A stretch of DNA of 64,000 nt, taken from Pyxidicoccus sp. MSG2 (GTDB lineage Bacteria; Myxococcota; Myxococcia; Myxococcales; Myxococcaceae). The stretch spans positions 4,030,001-4,094,000 of the forward strand of contig NZ_JAPNKC010000001.1 of the NCBI RefSeq assembly GCF_026626705.1. Reading direction: 5' to 3'. Under the pieces are notes generated by a model. The model saw only the letters and a list, made by a program, of their open reading frames with translations, made no database searches and was not told the origin of the DNA. How positions within the stretch are numbered: position 1 is the first letter of the stretch; each line of letters starts with the position of its first letter. Shown here piece after piece: positions 33,118 to 43,393 of this stretch. The translations under genes were made by a program, and so were the position numbers.

Positions 33118-34023
33118 TCACCGCACCAGCCACAGCATCAACGGCGCGGTGGCGAAGGACAGCGGAATCCCCACGCCGACCATCAGCACAGCCAGCTCCG
33201 GGTCCAGATTGTGCTCGGCGGCGAGGATGGCCGCGCTCACCATGGGCGCCATCGCCGCCTGGAGCACCGTGGCCTGCACCACCACCGGCGCCAGCCCCGG
33301 CATCGCCAGCAGTCCCAGCGCCACCAGCCCCGGCACCAGGAACAACTTGTAGGACAGCCCCAGCGCCAGCGCCGGAATCCGGTGGCTCACGCCCGTCAAC
33401 CGCAGCTGCAACCCGACCGAGAACAGCGCCAGCGGCGTGAGCAGCGCGCCCAGTCGCTCCAGCACCGTGTCCACCCAGACGGGAAAGCCCCACGGCCGCA
33501 GTGCCAGCGACACCACCAGTGCGAGGAACGGCGGAAACGTCACTACCTTCCGCGCCAGCTCGCTCCACGGCAACTCCTTCTCCGCACTTGCCCTCGTCGC
33601 GGCCAGCGTCGCCAGCGTGGACAGCACAAGGAACGAGCCGAGCTGGTCCGCCACCACCGCCACCGCCAGGCCGCCCTGCCCCAGCAGCGCCTCCGCCATC
33701 GGCAGGCCGACGAAGGCCGTGTTGCCCAGCCCCGCTGTCAGCACCAGCGCCACCACCGACTGCCGCGTCAGCCCCAGCCGTGGCCCCAGCAACCGGAAGA
33801 ACGGCCCCGCCGCCACGTAGTACAGCCACGGCACCACCGCGGCCACGATGAGCTCCGGCACGAACTCCAGCCGGTGCATCACCCGCAGCACCAACGCCGG
33901 CAGCGCCACGTACAGGATGAACGTGTTGAACGCGCTCGCCGCGCCCGATGAGAACTTGCCGCTGCGCCGGGCCAGCACGCCCAGCAGCAGGCACGTCCCC
34001 AGCAACCCGATGACCGCACTCAT
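33118..34023 (-). CDS. AEC-family (auxin efflux carrier-like) transporter
   Basis: 301 residues, almost entirely hydrophobic with about ten TM helices in two five-helix halves (e.g. FNTFILYVALPALVL, LTAGLGNTAFVGLPMAEALLG, YKLFLVPGLVALGLLAM, QATVLQAAMAPMVSAAILA). The GNTxFVGLP and Q-A-A-M-A-P motifs are typical of the AEC/BASS fold. Secondary carrier of organic anions, substrate unknown. ATG overlaps the LysR stop as ATGA. Confidence 0.92.
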   Translation of the reverse strand: MSAVIGLLGTCLLLGVLARRSGKFSSGAASAFNTFILYVALPALVLRVMHRLEFVPELIVAAVVPWLYYVAAGPFFRLLGPRLGLTRQSVVALVLTAGLGNTAFVGLPMAEALLGQGGLAVAVVADQLGSFLVLSTLATLAATRASAEKELPWSELARKVVTFPPFLALVVSLALRPWGFPVWVDTVLERLGALLTPLALFSVGLQLRLTGVSHRIPALALGLSYKLFLVPGLVALGLLAMPGLAPVVVQATVLQAAMAPMVSAAILAAEHNLDPELAVLMVGVGIPLSFATAPLMLWLVR

Positions 34024-35033
34024 GACGTCCGCGCCTTCCCTCGCCGCGCCTGTCCCGCCCGAGCACGCGACGCCGCCTTCTTCACCGACTCCGCCGGATT
34101 CACCCGGGCGTCGGTCTCACCGACCCACTCCGAAGCCAATCCACCACCCGCCAGCAACGGTCTGTCCCTCTGGATGACCTCCGACAGGAAGTCCATCACC
34201 GCCCGCACCCGGGCGCTCTGCTGCAAATCCGGATGCACCACCAGCCAGATGTCCCGCCGCAGTGCCGCCACCGGAGGCAGCAGCCGCCGCAACCCCGGCA
34301 ACGTGTCCCCCTGGAAGCACGGCATCAACCCCAGCCCCACACCCGCCCCCGCCGCGGCCACCACCGACAGCAACGAATTGCACCGCACCACCACCCGCGC
34401 GGACGTGGCCACCTCGCCCATCCACCGCGCCTCCGGCCACTTCGCCGCCGCGTCCGCATACCCGATGACGTCATGCCCCGCGAAGCCCACCGCCGGGTCC
34501 GGCAGCCCGCGCCGCGCCAGGTACCCCTCCGACGCGTAGAGGGAAATCGCAATCTCCCCCACCTTGCGAGCCACCAGCGACGCCTCCTTCGGCCGCGTCA
34601 GCCGCACCGCCAGGTCCGCCTCGCGCCGCGCCAGGTCCAGCGCGCCATAGTCCGTGAGGAACTGCACCTCGATGCCCGGGTGCCGCTCGCGAAACACACC
34701 GAAGCGCGGCAGCAGGTGATTCACGGCGAACGCCTCCGTCGTCGTCACCCGCACCACACCCTCCAGCCGCGCGTCCTCGCCGCCCGCCCGGCGCTCCACC
34801 GCGAGCACCGACGCCTCCATCTCCTCCACCGTGCCGCGGATGCCCTGCCCCGCCGCCGTCAGCACGAGCCGCCCCGGCGTCCGGTCGAACAGCCGCGTCC
34901 CCAACTCCTCCTCGAGCACCGTCAGCCGGCGCCCCACCGTCGTCGCATCCACCTTCAGCGCCCGAGACGCCGCCGCGAGCGTCCCCTCGCGAGAGATGGC
35001 CAGGAAGTAGCGCAGGTCATTCCAGTCCGGCAT
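34020..35033 (-). CDS. LysR-family transcriptional regulator
   Basis: 337 residues. N-terminal winged HTH (MPDWNDLRYFLAISREGTLAAASRALKVDATTVGRRLTVLE) and a LysR substrate-binding domain (VRVTTTEAFAVNHLLPRF…DLARREADLAVRLT). The last ~30 residues are a basic Ala/Arg tail. The start at 35033 matches the family N-terminus; the open frame extends 92 codons further but that part is not LysR-like. Co-transcribed with, and translationally coupled to, the AEC transporter, so it probably controls it. Confidence 0.93.
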   Translation of the reverse strand: MPDWNDLRYFLAISREGTLAAASRALKVDATTVGRRLTVLEEELGTRLFDRTPGRLVLTAAGQGIRGTVEEMEASVLAVERRAGGEDARLEGVVRVTTTEAFAVNHLLPRFGVFRERHPGIEVQFLTDYGALDLARREADLAVRLTRPKEASLVARKVGEIAISLYASEGYLARRGLPDPAVGFAGHDVIGYADAAAKWPEARWMGEVATSARVVVRCNSLLSVVAAAGAGVGLGLMPCFQGDTLPGLRRLLPPVAALRRDIWLVVHPDLQQSARVRAVMDFLSEVIQRDRPLLAGGGLASEWVGETDARVNPAESVKKAASRARAGQARRGKARTS

Positions 35034-35160
35034 GGCGCCCTGCAAGATTGCAGGCACCCCCGGCAAACTCCAGCGTTTCCGCACGGCCGCCTCCAGGGCA
35101 TTCATGTCTCCGCCAACGGGCCGCGACGCAAAGCGACCCACACCCCACGGGAGCACCGCC

Positions 35161-35757
35161 ATGAACGCCACCACCCGCCTCGCCCTCACCCTCGTCACCC
35201 TCTCCGCCGCCGCGTGCGGTGGCGCCAAGACGGCCGTGAAGCCGCAGGACCTCGCCGGCAACTGGAACAGCGCCACCTGCGAGGCCATCCCCAACGGGGA
35301 CGGCTCCAACAGCTACATCCAGCGCCACTTCCAGCTCACCGAGGCGAAGTGGACGCTCGACCTCGACGCCTTCGGCGACGCGCAGTGCCAGACGAAGCTC
35401 TTCACCGCCCGCGTCGCCGGCCCCTACACGCTGGAGCGCGACTCGGAGAAGGTGACCGGCGCCACCGAGGGCAACTTCGTCTTCGGGGAGCGCTCCCTCA
35501 CCGCGCACGTGCAGCCGCTCGCGGACGCCTTCACCCAGTCCGGCTGCGGCGCGGGCGCGTGGACGGTGGGCGCCGAGCAGTCCGTCCCCGGCGCGTGCCT
35601 CTTCTTCAAGCCCATCAGCCAGTGCGGCACCGACCACGACGTGGTGAAGGTGGACGGCGACAAGCTCTTCTTCGGCCAGCGCCCGGCGGACAATGACATG
35701 TGCTCCCCGGACAAGCGCCCGCAGGCACTCGCGTCGCACCCCGTCGTCAAGGGCTGA
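35161..35757 (+). CDS. APCDD1-like lipoprotein
   Basis: 198 residues with lipobox LSAAAC at ~Cys20. The mature domain ([63 protein letters not shown]) follows the pattern of the APCDD1 beta-barrel domain, known from an animal Wnt inhibitor and from bacterial secreted proteins. Further Cys residues (SGCGAG, GACLF, SQCGTD, DMCSPD) are probably disulfide-bonded. Role unknown. Divergent from the LysR gene, 127 nt away; CGGGAGC before the ATG. Confidence 0.72.
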   Translation: MNATTRLALTLVTLSAAACGGAKTAVKPQDLAGNWNSATCEAIPNGDGSNSYIQRHFQLTEAKWTLDLDAFGDAQCQTKLFTARVAGPYTLERDSEKVTGATEGNFVFGERSLTAHVQPLADAFTQSGCGAGAWTVGAEQSVPGACLFFKPISQCGTDHDVVKVDGDKLFFGQRPADNDMCSPDKRPQALASHPVVKG

Positions 35758-35840
35758 GGCCCCCTCGCCATCAGGTCGTTGCACGTCCGCAGTCAGGGAG
35801 CGGCGGCCCTGTCGACTGTGCCAGACTCCCACGAGCGGAC

Positions 35841-37640
35841 ATGTCGACTCCGGACGCCAAAGAGACCCTGGATGCCCATCAACCCGACTCGCCTCCGGAG
35901 AAGGAGGCGGCGGAGCGGCTCTACCTGCTGGTCTTCGAAGGGGACTCGAGCTCGCTCTGTCCCCTGCCGCGCGAGGGAGAAATCCTGATTGGCCGTGGCA
36001 GCACGGCGGACCTCCGCGTGCAGGACGCCTCGGTGAGCCGCCACCATGCGCGGGTGAGCGTGACGGACGGCGTGGCGCGCATCGCGGACCTGGACAGCCA
36101 CAACGGCGTCAAGGTCAACGGCGTCCGGGTGGAAGGCGCGCAGCCCCTGCGCAACGGCGACGTGGTGGAGCTGGGGGACGTCACCCTCGTCCTCAACTGC
36201 GAGGCCCGCCCCCGCGCCACCCCTCCCCTGCTGGACGCCAATGCCTTGCAGTCCCGGCTCGCCGACGAGCTGGAGCGCGTGGTGCGCTACGAGCGCAGCG
36301 TGGGCGTCGTCGCGCTGGAGCTCGGCCCCTTCACGGCCTCCCTCGCCGAGCTCGTCCGCGCCGCGAGCGGAGGCGGCCTGCGGCGGATGGACGTCGTCGG
36401 GCAGCAGGGCCCCGGTCAGCTCGTCATCCTCCTGCCAGAGCTGACGCGGGACGAAGTGGAGGACTCCGCCCGGCACCTCGTCGAGGCGCTCCTGCCGCTC
36501 GTCCCCGGAGCCCGCGCGGGACTGGCGACGGCCCCCCGGGATGGGATGGACGCGGACGCGCTCCTCTCCGCCGCGCGGGCCGCGGCGCTCGCGGCGCCCA
36601 CCGGGGGCGTGGGCGTGAGCGGCCCCAACCTCTACCGGCTGGAGCTGGGAGAGCGCTCGGTCATCGTGGCGGACGCCGCCATGGTGCGCATCTACGAGCA
36701 GCTCCGGCGGCTGGCCTCCAGCTCGATTGCCGTCCTCATCCACGGCGAGACGGGCTCCGGCAAGGAGAACGCGGCCTGGGCGGTGCACCACTGGTCCAAG
36801 CGCGCGAGCGGTCCGTTCCTCGCGGTCAACTGCGCGACCCTCGTCGAAGCCCTGGCGGAGAGCACACTGTTCGGCCACGAGCGCGGCGCCTTCTCCGGCG
36901 CGGCGACGTCCCAGGCCGGTCTGTTCGAGCAGGCCAGCGGAGGCACCCTCTTCCTCGACGAGGTGGCCGAGCTGTCCCTCCCGGTGCAGGCCAAGCTGCT
37001 GCGCGCGCTGGACCAGAAGCGCATCACCCGGCTGGGGGACACGCGCGAGCGGCCCGTGGACGTGCGCATCGTCGCCGCCACCCACCAGAGCCTCGCCGAC
37101 GCGGTGAAGGCCGGGCGCTTCCGCGAGGACCTGTTCTTCCGCCTCTCCACCGCCGTGGTGCTGCTGCGTCCCCTGCGCAGCCGGCCGCGCGAGGTGCCGC
37201 TATTGGCGCGCGCCTTCCTGGAAGAGGCCTGCGCCCGCGAAGGCCGGCCGCCGCTCGACATCTCCGCCGCCGCCATGGAGCTGCTATGCGCGTACCACTG
37301 GGAGGGCAACGTGCGCGTGCTCAAGGGCGTCATGGAGCGCGCCGCGGCCATGGCGGACGGCCCCGTGCTGGAGCCCTCGCACCTGCCGGACGCCCTCCAG
37401 CGACAGGAGCCTGACGACGCCGAGCCGCCCTCCCCACCGAAGGCGCCCGAGGCGCCACGCACCTTCCGTCCCATCGCCGAGGAGCTCCGGGAGGTGGAGC
37501 GGCAGCGGATGCTGGAGGCACTGGAGGCGACGGGCGGCGTGCAGAAGCACGCGGCGCGGCTCATCGGCATGCCGCTGCGGACCTTCGCGCTCAAGTACAA
37601 GCAGTATGGACTGTCTCGCTGGACCCGACCCGAGACATGA
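35841..37640 (+). CDS. FHA-domain sigma-54 activator with degenerate GGDEF-like domain
   Basis: 599 residues. FHA domain ~28-120 ([37 protein letters not shown]) binds phosphothreonine. Residues ~130-255 look like a degenerate nucleotide-cyclase fold: [13 protein letters not shown] stands where GGDEF..LLPE is expected. AAA+ domain: Walker A GETGSGKE (302-309), sigma-54 contact loop GAFSGA (349-354, Ser for Thr of GAFTGA), Walker [10 protein letters not shown] (367-375), and a Fis-type HTH at the end ([26 protein letters not shown]). Stop overlaps the kinase start as ATGA, so its FHA domain probably reads phosphorylation by that kinase. Confidence 0.9.
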   Translation: MSTPDAKETLDAHQPDSPPEKEAAERLYLLVFEGDSSSLCPLPREGEILIGRGSTADLRVQDASVSRHHARVSVTDGVARIADLDSHNGVKVNGVRVEGAQPLRNGDVVELGDVTLVLNCEARPRATPPLLDANALQSRLADELERVVRYERSVGVVALELGPFTASLAELVRAASGGGLRRMDVVGQQGPGQLVILLPELTRDEVEDSARHLVEALLPLVPGARAGLATAPRDGMDADALLSAARAAALAAPTGGVGVSGPNLYRLELGERSVIVADAAMVRIYEQLRRLASSSIAVLIHGETGSGKENAAWAVHHWSKRASGPFLAVNCATLVEALAESTLFGHERGAFSGAATSQAGLFEQASGGTLFLDEVAELSLPVQAKLLRALDQKRITRLGDTRERPVDVRIVAATHQSLADAVKAGRFREDLFFRLSTAVVLLRPLRSRPREVPLLARAFLEEACAREGRPPLDISAAAMELLCAYHWEGNVRVLKGVMERAAAMADGPVLEPSHLPDALQRQEPDDAEPPSPPKAPEAPRTFRPIAEELREVERQRMLEALEATGGVQKHAARLIGMPLRTFALKYKQYGLSRWTRPET

Positions 37641-40600
37641 CCGCCAGGGCCCCCACCTCCACGTGGCAGCCGCCCACCGACTTCGAGGAGTACCACCTCC
37701 TGGAGCCGCTGGGCCGGGGGGCCATGGGCGAGGTCTTCCTGGCGCGGGACACCCTGCTGGACCGGCTGGTCGCGGTGAAGTTCATCGCGGGACTGGCGCC
37801 CCAGGAAGGCCAGCGCGAGCGCTTCCGCAACGAGGCACGCGCCATCGCCCGGGTGCAGCACCCCAACGTGGTGGGCATCTACCGCGTGGGCGAGGTGCTG
37901 CGCCGTCCCTATCTCGTCTCCGAGTTCGTGCGGGGGCAGAGCCTCGACCGGCTCACGCTCCCGCTGCCGTGGACGCGCGTGCTCACGCTCGGCATCGGCC
38001 TGGCGCGGGGGCTCGCCGCGGCGCACCGGCGCGGTGTCGTGCACCGCGACCTCAAGCCCGCCAACGCCATGCTGGCGGAGGACGGCGAAATCAAGCTGCT
38101 CGACTTCGGGGTGGCGAAGCTCGTCGACGCGGCGGCGGGACTGTCCGAGCCACCGGGCGCCCCGGACGTGGAGTCCCCGCTCCGGCTTCCCGACTCAGGG
38201 GACCGGGACGCGAGCACCGCGGACCTCGTGCGGACCGGCACGCCTCCGCCGCCCGCCGGAGCACCGCCCATGCCACCAGCAGTCGCCGCCAGGACGGGGC
38301 TGGTGGGCACGCCGAGCTACATCGCACCGGAGACGTGGCGCGGCGCCGCCGCCTCCCCGCGCGGTGACGTCTACTCCTTCGGGGTGATGCTCTACGAGCT
38401 GTGCACCGGCACCCCACCGTACCGGGCGGACTCGGTCCAGGCCCTGCGCGAGGCGGTGCTCCAGGGGCCGTACCGTCCGCTCGCGCAGGTGGCGCCCCAG
38501 GTGGACCCGGCCTTCGCCGCCATCATCGACCGCTGCCTGTCACGCGAGCCGTCCGCGCGCTTCGCCTCGGGCGATGCGCTCCGCGAGGCGCTCGAGGCGC
38601 TGCGCGAGAGCACCGGTGACGCGGCGCCCTCCAACGAGCCGCCCTACCCCGGCCTCCACCCCTTCAGCGCCCGCAACCGCGCCACCTTCTCCGGCCGCGC
38701 CGCCGACATCCGCGCGCTGCTGGACCGGCTGCGCGCCGAGCCGCTGGTGCTGGTGGCGGGTGACTCCGGCGTGGGGAAGTCCTCACTGTGCCGCGCGGGC
38801 GTCCTGCCCCGCGTGGCCGAGGGCGCCCTGGGCCCGGGCACGTGGACGACGTGCGAGCTGCTCCCGGGGCGGCACCCGCTCGCGGCGCTCGCGGCGGCGC
38901 TGGCTCCACTCACGGGAGGAGACGAGAGCGCGCTGCTGTCCGAGCTGCGCGAGGCACCGGCGGAGCTGGGGCGCCGGGTGCGCGCGGGCAGTGACACGCG
39001 AGGCGTGCTCGTGCTCGTGGACCAACTGGAGGAGCTGCTCACCCTCGCCCCGCACGAGGACGCGGAGCGCTTCGCCGTCGCGCTGGAGTCGCTCACGGCG
39101 GGCGGGCCGAAGCTGCGGGTGCTGGCCACGGCGCGCGGCGACTTCCTCGCGCGGCTGGCCTCTCTGCCCGGCCTGGGGGAGGTGCTCTCGGGCGGTGGGC
39201 TGTACCTCCTGCAGCGGCCCACGCCGGAGGGACTGAGGGAGGCTGTCGTCGCGCCCGCGCGCGGCCAGGGCTTCACCTTCGAGTCGGAGGAGCTGGTTGA
39301 AACGCTGGTGAAGGCCGGTGGCGGCGACGGTGGACTGCCGCTGCTCCAGTTCGCCCTGGCGGAGCTGTGGGAGCGCAGAGAACGTGAGCGCCACGTGATT
39401 CCGGCGGCGGCGCTGCGGGCCCTGGGCGGAGTCGACGGCGCGCTGGCCCGCCATGCCGACGGCGTGCTGTCCACCCTGCTCCCGGTGGAGCGGGGTGCCG
39501 CGCGGCGCCTGCTGCTCCGGCTGGTGACGGCGGAGGGGACGCGCGAGCGGCGCACGCGGGCGGAGCTGCTGGGCGACGCGGGCCGCGAGGAGCGCCCTGC
39601 CCGCGCGGCCCTGGAGGCCCTGGTGCGAGGCCGGCTGGTGGTGGCCCGGGAGGCCGCGGGCGAGGAGGCGGGCGCGGGCACCTACGCGCTGGCGCACGAG
39701 GCGCTGCTGGTGCGCTGGGACACGCTGCGCGGCTGGCTCGCGGGAGACGTGGAGCAGCGCGTGCTGCACCAGCGGCTCGAGCGGGCCCGCGCGGAGTGGC
39801 AGCGGCTGGGGCGCGCGGAGGACCTGCTGTGGCGCGGCCCCCAGCTCGCGGAAGCCGCGCGCCTGCCCACGGAGGCGCTGGGAGATGCGGAGCGCGCGTT
39901 CCTCCGGGAGTCGCGCCGGCAGGGCATCCGGCGGCGCATCGCACGCGTTGCCGCGGTGCTGTCGCTGCCCCTCGTCGCGGCCGCCGTGTACGGGGGCCTC
40001 CAGCTCCAGGAACTGCGCGCACGGGAGCGGGACATCGCCCAGTCCGTGGCGGTGGCCGAGCGGGCGATGGCGCTCGCCCACGCGGAGCAGACGCGCGCGG
40101 AGACGCTGCGGCGCCAGGCCTTCGCGGCCTACGACACGGGCCGCAAGCAGGAAGGCGAGGCCACCTGGGCGGACGCGCTGGCGTCCCTCGGCACGGTGGA
40201 GCGCGCCCATGGCGAGGCGAGCACGGCGCTGGACACCGCGCTCCGGAGGGACTTCGGCCACGCGGACGTGCGCCGCCGCTTCGCCGCGGTGCTCTTCGAG
40301 CGAATCGAGCTCGCCGAGCACCTGCGCCGCCCCGCGCTGCATGCCGAATTGCTCCAGCGCCTCGCCAGCGTCGACGACACCGGAGAAGTCCAACGCCGCC
40401 TCCAGGCGCCGGCACGGCTGGACCTGGAGACCACCCCCACCGGCGCCACGGTGCGCGTCGAGCGCGTGCTGCAAGAGGGAGGCAGGCAGCGCTGGTCCCA
40501 TCCCGAGCCGCTCGGCACGACACCGCTGCGGGGCGCCCCGCTGCCACCGGGCTCCTACCGCCTGACGTTCCACCTGCCCGGCCGCCCGCCCGTCCTCTAC

Positions 40601-41479
40601 CCGGTGCTGCTGGAGCGCGAGGAGCACCACGCGGCCCGCCTCGCGCTGCCCGCCGCCGTCCCCGAGGGCTTCGTGTACGTGCCCCCGGGGCGCTTCCTCT
40701 ACGGCAGCGCGGACGAGGAGACCATCCGCCGCAACCTGGTGCGGGCCCAGCCCCTCCACACCCTCGCGACAGAGGGCTACCTCGTCGGACGCACCGAGGT
40801 CACCCACGCGGAGTACCTCGCCTTCCTGCGCACGCTGCCGCCCGCGGAGCGCGCCGAGCGCCGTCCCCATGCGAGCAACTACTTCGGGAGCATCGACGTC
40901 GCGGAAGGAGCCGACGGCCGCTGGGAGTTCCGCCTGGAGCGGCCGGGCAACAGCTACCGCGCCCGGGAAGGCGAGCCCGTGCACTACCGCGAGCGGGAGC
41001 GCCGCATCGTCCAGGACTGGCTCCGCTTCCCCGTCTCCGGAATCTCGTGGGAGGACGCCCGCGCCTACGTCGCCTGGCTGGACTCGACGGGCCGTGTGCG
41101 CGGAGCCCGTCTCTGCGACGAGCGCGAGTGGGAGCGCGCCGCGCGCGGAGCGGATGGCCGCAACTATCCACACGGAGACCGGCTCGAGCCGGATGACGCC
41201 AACTTCGACGCGACCTACGGCCGCAAGTCCCTCGCCTTCGGCCCCGACGAGGTCGGCTCGCACCCCGAGTCCGACAGTCCCTTCGGGGCGGCGGACTTCA
41301 CGGGCAACGTCTGGGAATGGATGCGCTCGGCGACCTCCGCCGACCTGCCCATCTACGGCGGGGGCGGCTTCTATCAAGACATCTTCACGGCCCGCAGCCT
41401 CAACCATGGAGACGGCGAGCCGCGCCTGCGCAGTCCATGGACGGGCCTGCGCCTCTGCGCCCCCGCTCCCCCGCCCTGA
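37637..41479 (+). CDS. Ser/Thr kinase - nSTAND1 NTPase - TM - FGE-sulfatase-like fusion
   Basis: 1280 residues. Kinase ~17-325 with GRGAMGEV, Lys48, HRDLKPAN (Asp138), DFG (Asp156), a long Pro-rich activation insert (~162-220) and SYIAPE. A novel-STAND NTPase domain begins [18 protein letters not shown] (~337) with Walker [10 protein letters not shown] (375-383) and Walker B-like [15 protein letters not shown] helix (~765-785) and coiled coil follow, then a PEGA-like strand region and an FGE/SUMF1-type domain (~1008-1280: [42 protein letters not shown]). Kinase looks active. Translationally coupled to the FHA/sigma-54 activator. A membrane switch combining sensing and NTPase control is inferred. 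Confidence 0.92.
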   Translation: MTARAPTSTWQPPTDFEEYHLLEPLGRGAMGEVFLARDTLLDRLVAVKFIAGLAPQEGQRERFRNEARAIARVQHPNVVGIYRVGEVLRRPYLVSEFVRGQSLDRLTLPLPWTRVLTLGIGLARGLAAAHRRGVVHRDLKPANAMLAEDGEIKLLDFGVAKLVDAAAGLSEPPGAPDVESPLRLPDSGDRDASTADLVRTGTPPPPAGAPPMPPAVAARTGLVGTPSYIAPETWRGAAASPRGDVYSFGVMLYELCTGTPPYRADSVQALREAVLQGPYRPLAQVAPQVDPAFAAIIDRCLSREPSARFASGDALREALEALRESTGDAAPSNEPPYPGLHPFSARNRATFSGRAADIRALLDRLRAEPLVLVAGDSGVGKSSLCRAGVLPRVAEGALGPGTWTTCELLPGRHPLAALAAALAPLTGGDESALLSELREAPAELGRRVRAGSDTRGVLVLVDQLEELLTLAPHEDAERFAVALESLTAGGPKLRVLATARGDFLARLASLPGLGEVLSGGGLYLLQRPTPEGLREAVVAPARGQGFTFESEELVETLVKAGGGDGGLPLLQFALAELWERRERERHVIPAAALRALGGVDGALARHADGVLSTLLPVERGAARRLLLRLVTAEGTRERRTRAELLGDAGREERPARAALEALVRGRLVVAREAAGEEAGAGTYALAHEALLVRWDTLRGWLAGDVEQRVLHQRLERARAEWQRLGRAEDLLWRGPQLAEAARLPTEALGDAERAFLRESRRQGIRRRIARVAAVLSLPLVAAAVYGGLQLQELRARERDIAQSVAVAERAMALAHAEQTRAETLRRQAFAAYDTGRKQEGEATWADALASLGTVERAHGEASTALDTALRRDFGHADVRRRFAAVLFERIELAEHLRRPALHAELLQRLASVDDTGEVQRRLQAPARLDLETTPTGATVRVERVLQEGGRQRWSHPEPLGTTPLRGAPLPPGSYRLTFHLPGRPPVLYPVLLEREEHHAARLALPAAVPEGFVYVPPGRFLYGSADEETIRRNLVRAQPLHTLATEGYLVGRTEVTHAEYLAFLRTLPPAERAERRPHASNYFGSIDVAEGADGRWEFRLERPGNSYRAREGEPVHYRERERRIVQDWLRFPVSGISWEDARAYVAWLDSTGRVRGARLCDEREWERAARGADGRNYPHGDRLEPDDANFDATYGRKSLAFGPDEVGSHPESDSPFGAADFTGNVWEWMRSATSADLPIYGGGGFYQDIFTARSLNHGDGEPRLRSPWTGLRLCAPAPPP

Positions 41480-41558
41480 CGTCCGCGCCCGTTGGCAGGG
41501 TTCCTGCTTTGGCGTGAGGCCGCAGTGTCTGGATGGCAACTGCAAGGAGAGAACATCC

Positions 41559-43238
41559 ATGCGACGATTCATCAGACCCGCGTTGGGGGCGTGGGCGGTC
41601 ATCATGGGAGGGCTGTCTGCCTCCATGGCCAGGGCCGATCCCCCTCCGCAGAGCGACCAGGGCACCCGCCTCCACGGCACCGGCGCCGTGGAGGACGCGC
41701 ACGTCAACATCCGGCTCGAACCCACCACGCCGCCACCGGGCTGCCAGTCCGTCACCCTGGAAAAGGGCGGCTTCAAGGCCCAGGCCTGCGTTCCGACGGA
41801 CTTCGCCGGAGCCACCTTCACATCGGTGGATGGCGACTGGACCTTCAAGGTCAACTCCGTCCACACCCACGAGAGCATCTACCAGGACTGCACGCCACCG
41901 AGCGTGTGGCTGCAGGACACGACCTGGGAATACGACGTGACGGTGTCCCGCGGCAGCCGCTCCTCGAAGCTGTGCCCCGACGGAAGCGGCGCGCTGGCCG
42001 TGCCCCTGATGTGGGCGCCGGGCGTGCCTCCCGAGGCGTGGACGGTCCGTCCCCCTACCCCGGTGGAGAACACCTTCACCTTCGCCTGTGTCCCCAGGCC
42101 CGTCGCGCAGGGGAGCTGCGAGTTCACGGGGGGCGGCGTCATCGCCAAGTGCATCGACTGGGGCTACCCGCCCTGGGAGCACATGGGCCAGTCGCTGACC
42201 GGGCAGTTCCTCGTCGGTGACACCGTCGCCATGAAGCAGCTGTCAGGGAACAAGACCGAGGCACAGAGCTTCCACCAGGCGTGCCTGCGCATGGCCACCG
42301 CGGACTACTGCGGCGTGGGCCAGAGCAACACGCTGGATGGCACGCCCATCGCCTTCTACGACACGAAGTACGTGCCCCTCGGCGCACCGAATTCCCCCGC
42401 GCCAGGCGACGCCCCCATCGTCACCACCCTCGCGGAGCCCGACAATGACCTCGCCTTCGAGGCCGCCTGGGCGGACTGCAGGTTGCTCGAGAGGCCCGTC
42501 GCGAACTCGGCCTGCGACACCATCGAGAAGCTCCGCCTGGGCTTCGGCGCGGTGTGCCTGAGCAAGAAGCGCTGGTCCAGCCTCCCCGTCGCCGGCACCT
42601 GCTTCGACCCCAAGGCCTTCCAGGGTGCCTCCAAGCCGGACATGGCGGGCAAGCCGTGCGAGGACTACACGGAAGCGGAGCTGGAGGCGCATGGAGCGCG
42701 GTTCTTCTCCTTCTCGCGCTTCCTCGACACGGGCCTCTACCGGTTCACCAAGGTCAATGCCCCGGCGGCCTCCATCACCACGACGAAGTACGACGTACCC
42801 TCGGCCTTCCCCTCGCCCGGCACCGTGAGCCTGAAGGCCGGAATCGACCCGGGCCAGCCCTATCACTTCACCCGGTTCGAGGGGGCCATCCTCTCCCGGA
42901 AGCTCTCGCCGGCGCTGCAGACCCGGTTCAACCTCAGGGGTCTCTATCGCTGCGTGAGCCAGACCCAGAGCGGACTTCACTACCTCCTCAACACCACGAG
43001 CACCGCCTTCCCGGAGGACGCCTGTGCTCCTCTGCCCCACGGGAGGCTGGACACCCTCCATGTGAATGCCCCCGAGGAGGCGCTGGAAGGCTTCGTCTCG
43101 CAGCTGAGCATGGGCTTCTCGGACACGGAGTTGCTCCTGTGGCGCGACGTGAATGGGAACTTCATCACGGCGACGGTGCAGCCAGGCTCCTCGTGGACGA
43201 ACGCCGGGTCCCTCGGGTTCATCCCCGGCAACAACTGA
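41559..43238 (+). CDS. Secreted ADYC-domain protein
   Basis: 559 residues. Signal peptide (MRRFIRPALGAWAVIMGGLSASMARA), then a long Cys-rich extracellular protein containing HQACLRMATADYCGVGQSNTLDG, the ADYC-domain signature (~230-255), which is largely seen in myxobacterial secreted proteins. Cysteines are spaced in pairs through the N-terminal 380 residues. Function unknown. AAGGAGA 8 nt before the ATG fixes the start; the open frame continues upstream inside the kinase gene but is not coding there. 79 nt after the kinase, possibly same operon. Confidence 0.85.
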   Translation: MRRFIRPALGAWAVIMGGLSASMARADPPPQSDQGTRLHGTGAVEDAHVNIRLEPTTPPPGCQSVTLEKGGFKAQACVPTDFAGATFTSVDGDWTFKVNSVHTHESIYQDCTPPSVWLQDTTWEYDVTVSRGSRSSKLCPDGSGALAVPLMWAPGVPPEAWTVRPPTPVENTFTFACVPRPVAQGSCEFTGGGVIAKCIDWGYPPWEHMGQSLTGQFLVGDTVAMKQLSGNKTEAQSFHQACLRMATADYCGVGQSNTLDGTPIAFYDTKYVPLGAPNSPAPGDAPIVTTLAEPDNDLAFEAAWADCRLLERPVANSACDTIEKLRLGFGAVCLSKKRWSSLPVAGTCFDPKAFQGASKPDMAGKPCEDYTEAELEAHGARFFSFSRFLDTGLYRFTKVNAPAASITTTKYDVPSAFPSPGTVSLKAGIDPGQPYHFTRFEGAILSRKLSPALQTRFNLRGLYRCVSQTQSGLHYLLNTTSTAFPEDACAPLPHGRLDTLHVNAPEEALEGFVSQLSMGFSDTELLLWRDVNGNFITATVQPGSSWTNAGSLGFIPGNN

Positions 43239-43251
43239 CACCGGGGGGGGC

Positions 43252-43322
43252 GGATGCAGTTCTTGCACACTCGTGCAGCCGCTGCTTCGCCCCTCGCCCG
43301 TCATCGTGCAAGCGCTGCATCC
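43252..43322. repeat. 17-nt inverted repeat with 37-nt spacer
   Basis: ggatgcagttcttgcac (43252-43268) and gtgcaagcgctgcatcc (43306-43322) pair at 15 of 17 positions, mismatched only in the two central bases. It starts 14 nt after the ADYC gene stop. No U-tract. Either a terminator-like stem or a protein-binding site pair. Confidence 0.7.
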
Positions 43323-43363
43323 GGGGCGCGTACATGCAGGGAGCGCGGAGGATGACAAGGGCC

Positions 43364-43393
43364 CCCGCCCGGGAAGCGGTCCCCCCGGGCGGG
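43364..43393. repeat. Perfect 10-bp GC hairpin
   Basis: cccgcccggg / cccgggcggg with a 10-nt loop, in the leader before the MFS gene. Possible terminator or leader structure; no U-tract. Confidence 0.5.

Noticed and set aside
34020..35309. 92-codon N-terminal extension of the LysR gene
   Set aside because: LysR proteins begin at MPDWNDLRYF; the extension is Ala/Arg-rich and lacks similarity.
35758..35840. Possible sigma-54 promoter before the FHA activator
   Set aside because: A TTGCA element is present but no TGGC element at the required spacing.
40869..41558. N-terminal extension of the ADYC protein into the kinase gene
   Set aside because: Overlaps the FGE-like coding frame; a strong ribosome site and signal peptide mark the start at 41559.
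38783..41878. 1031-codon open frame on the - strand
   Set aside because: Antisense shadow of the kinase-STAND-FGE gene, which has clear domains on the + strand.
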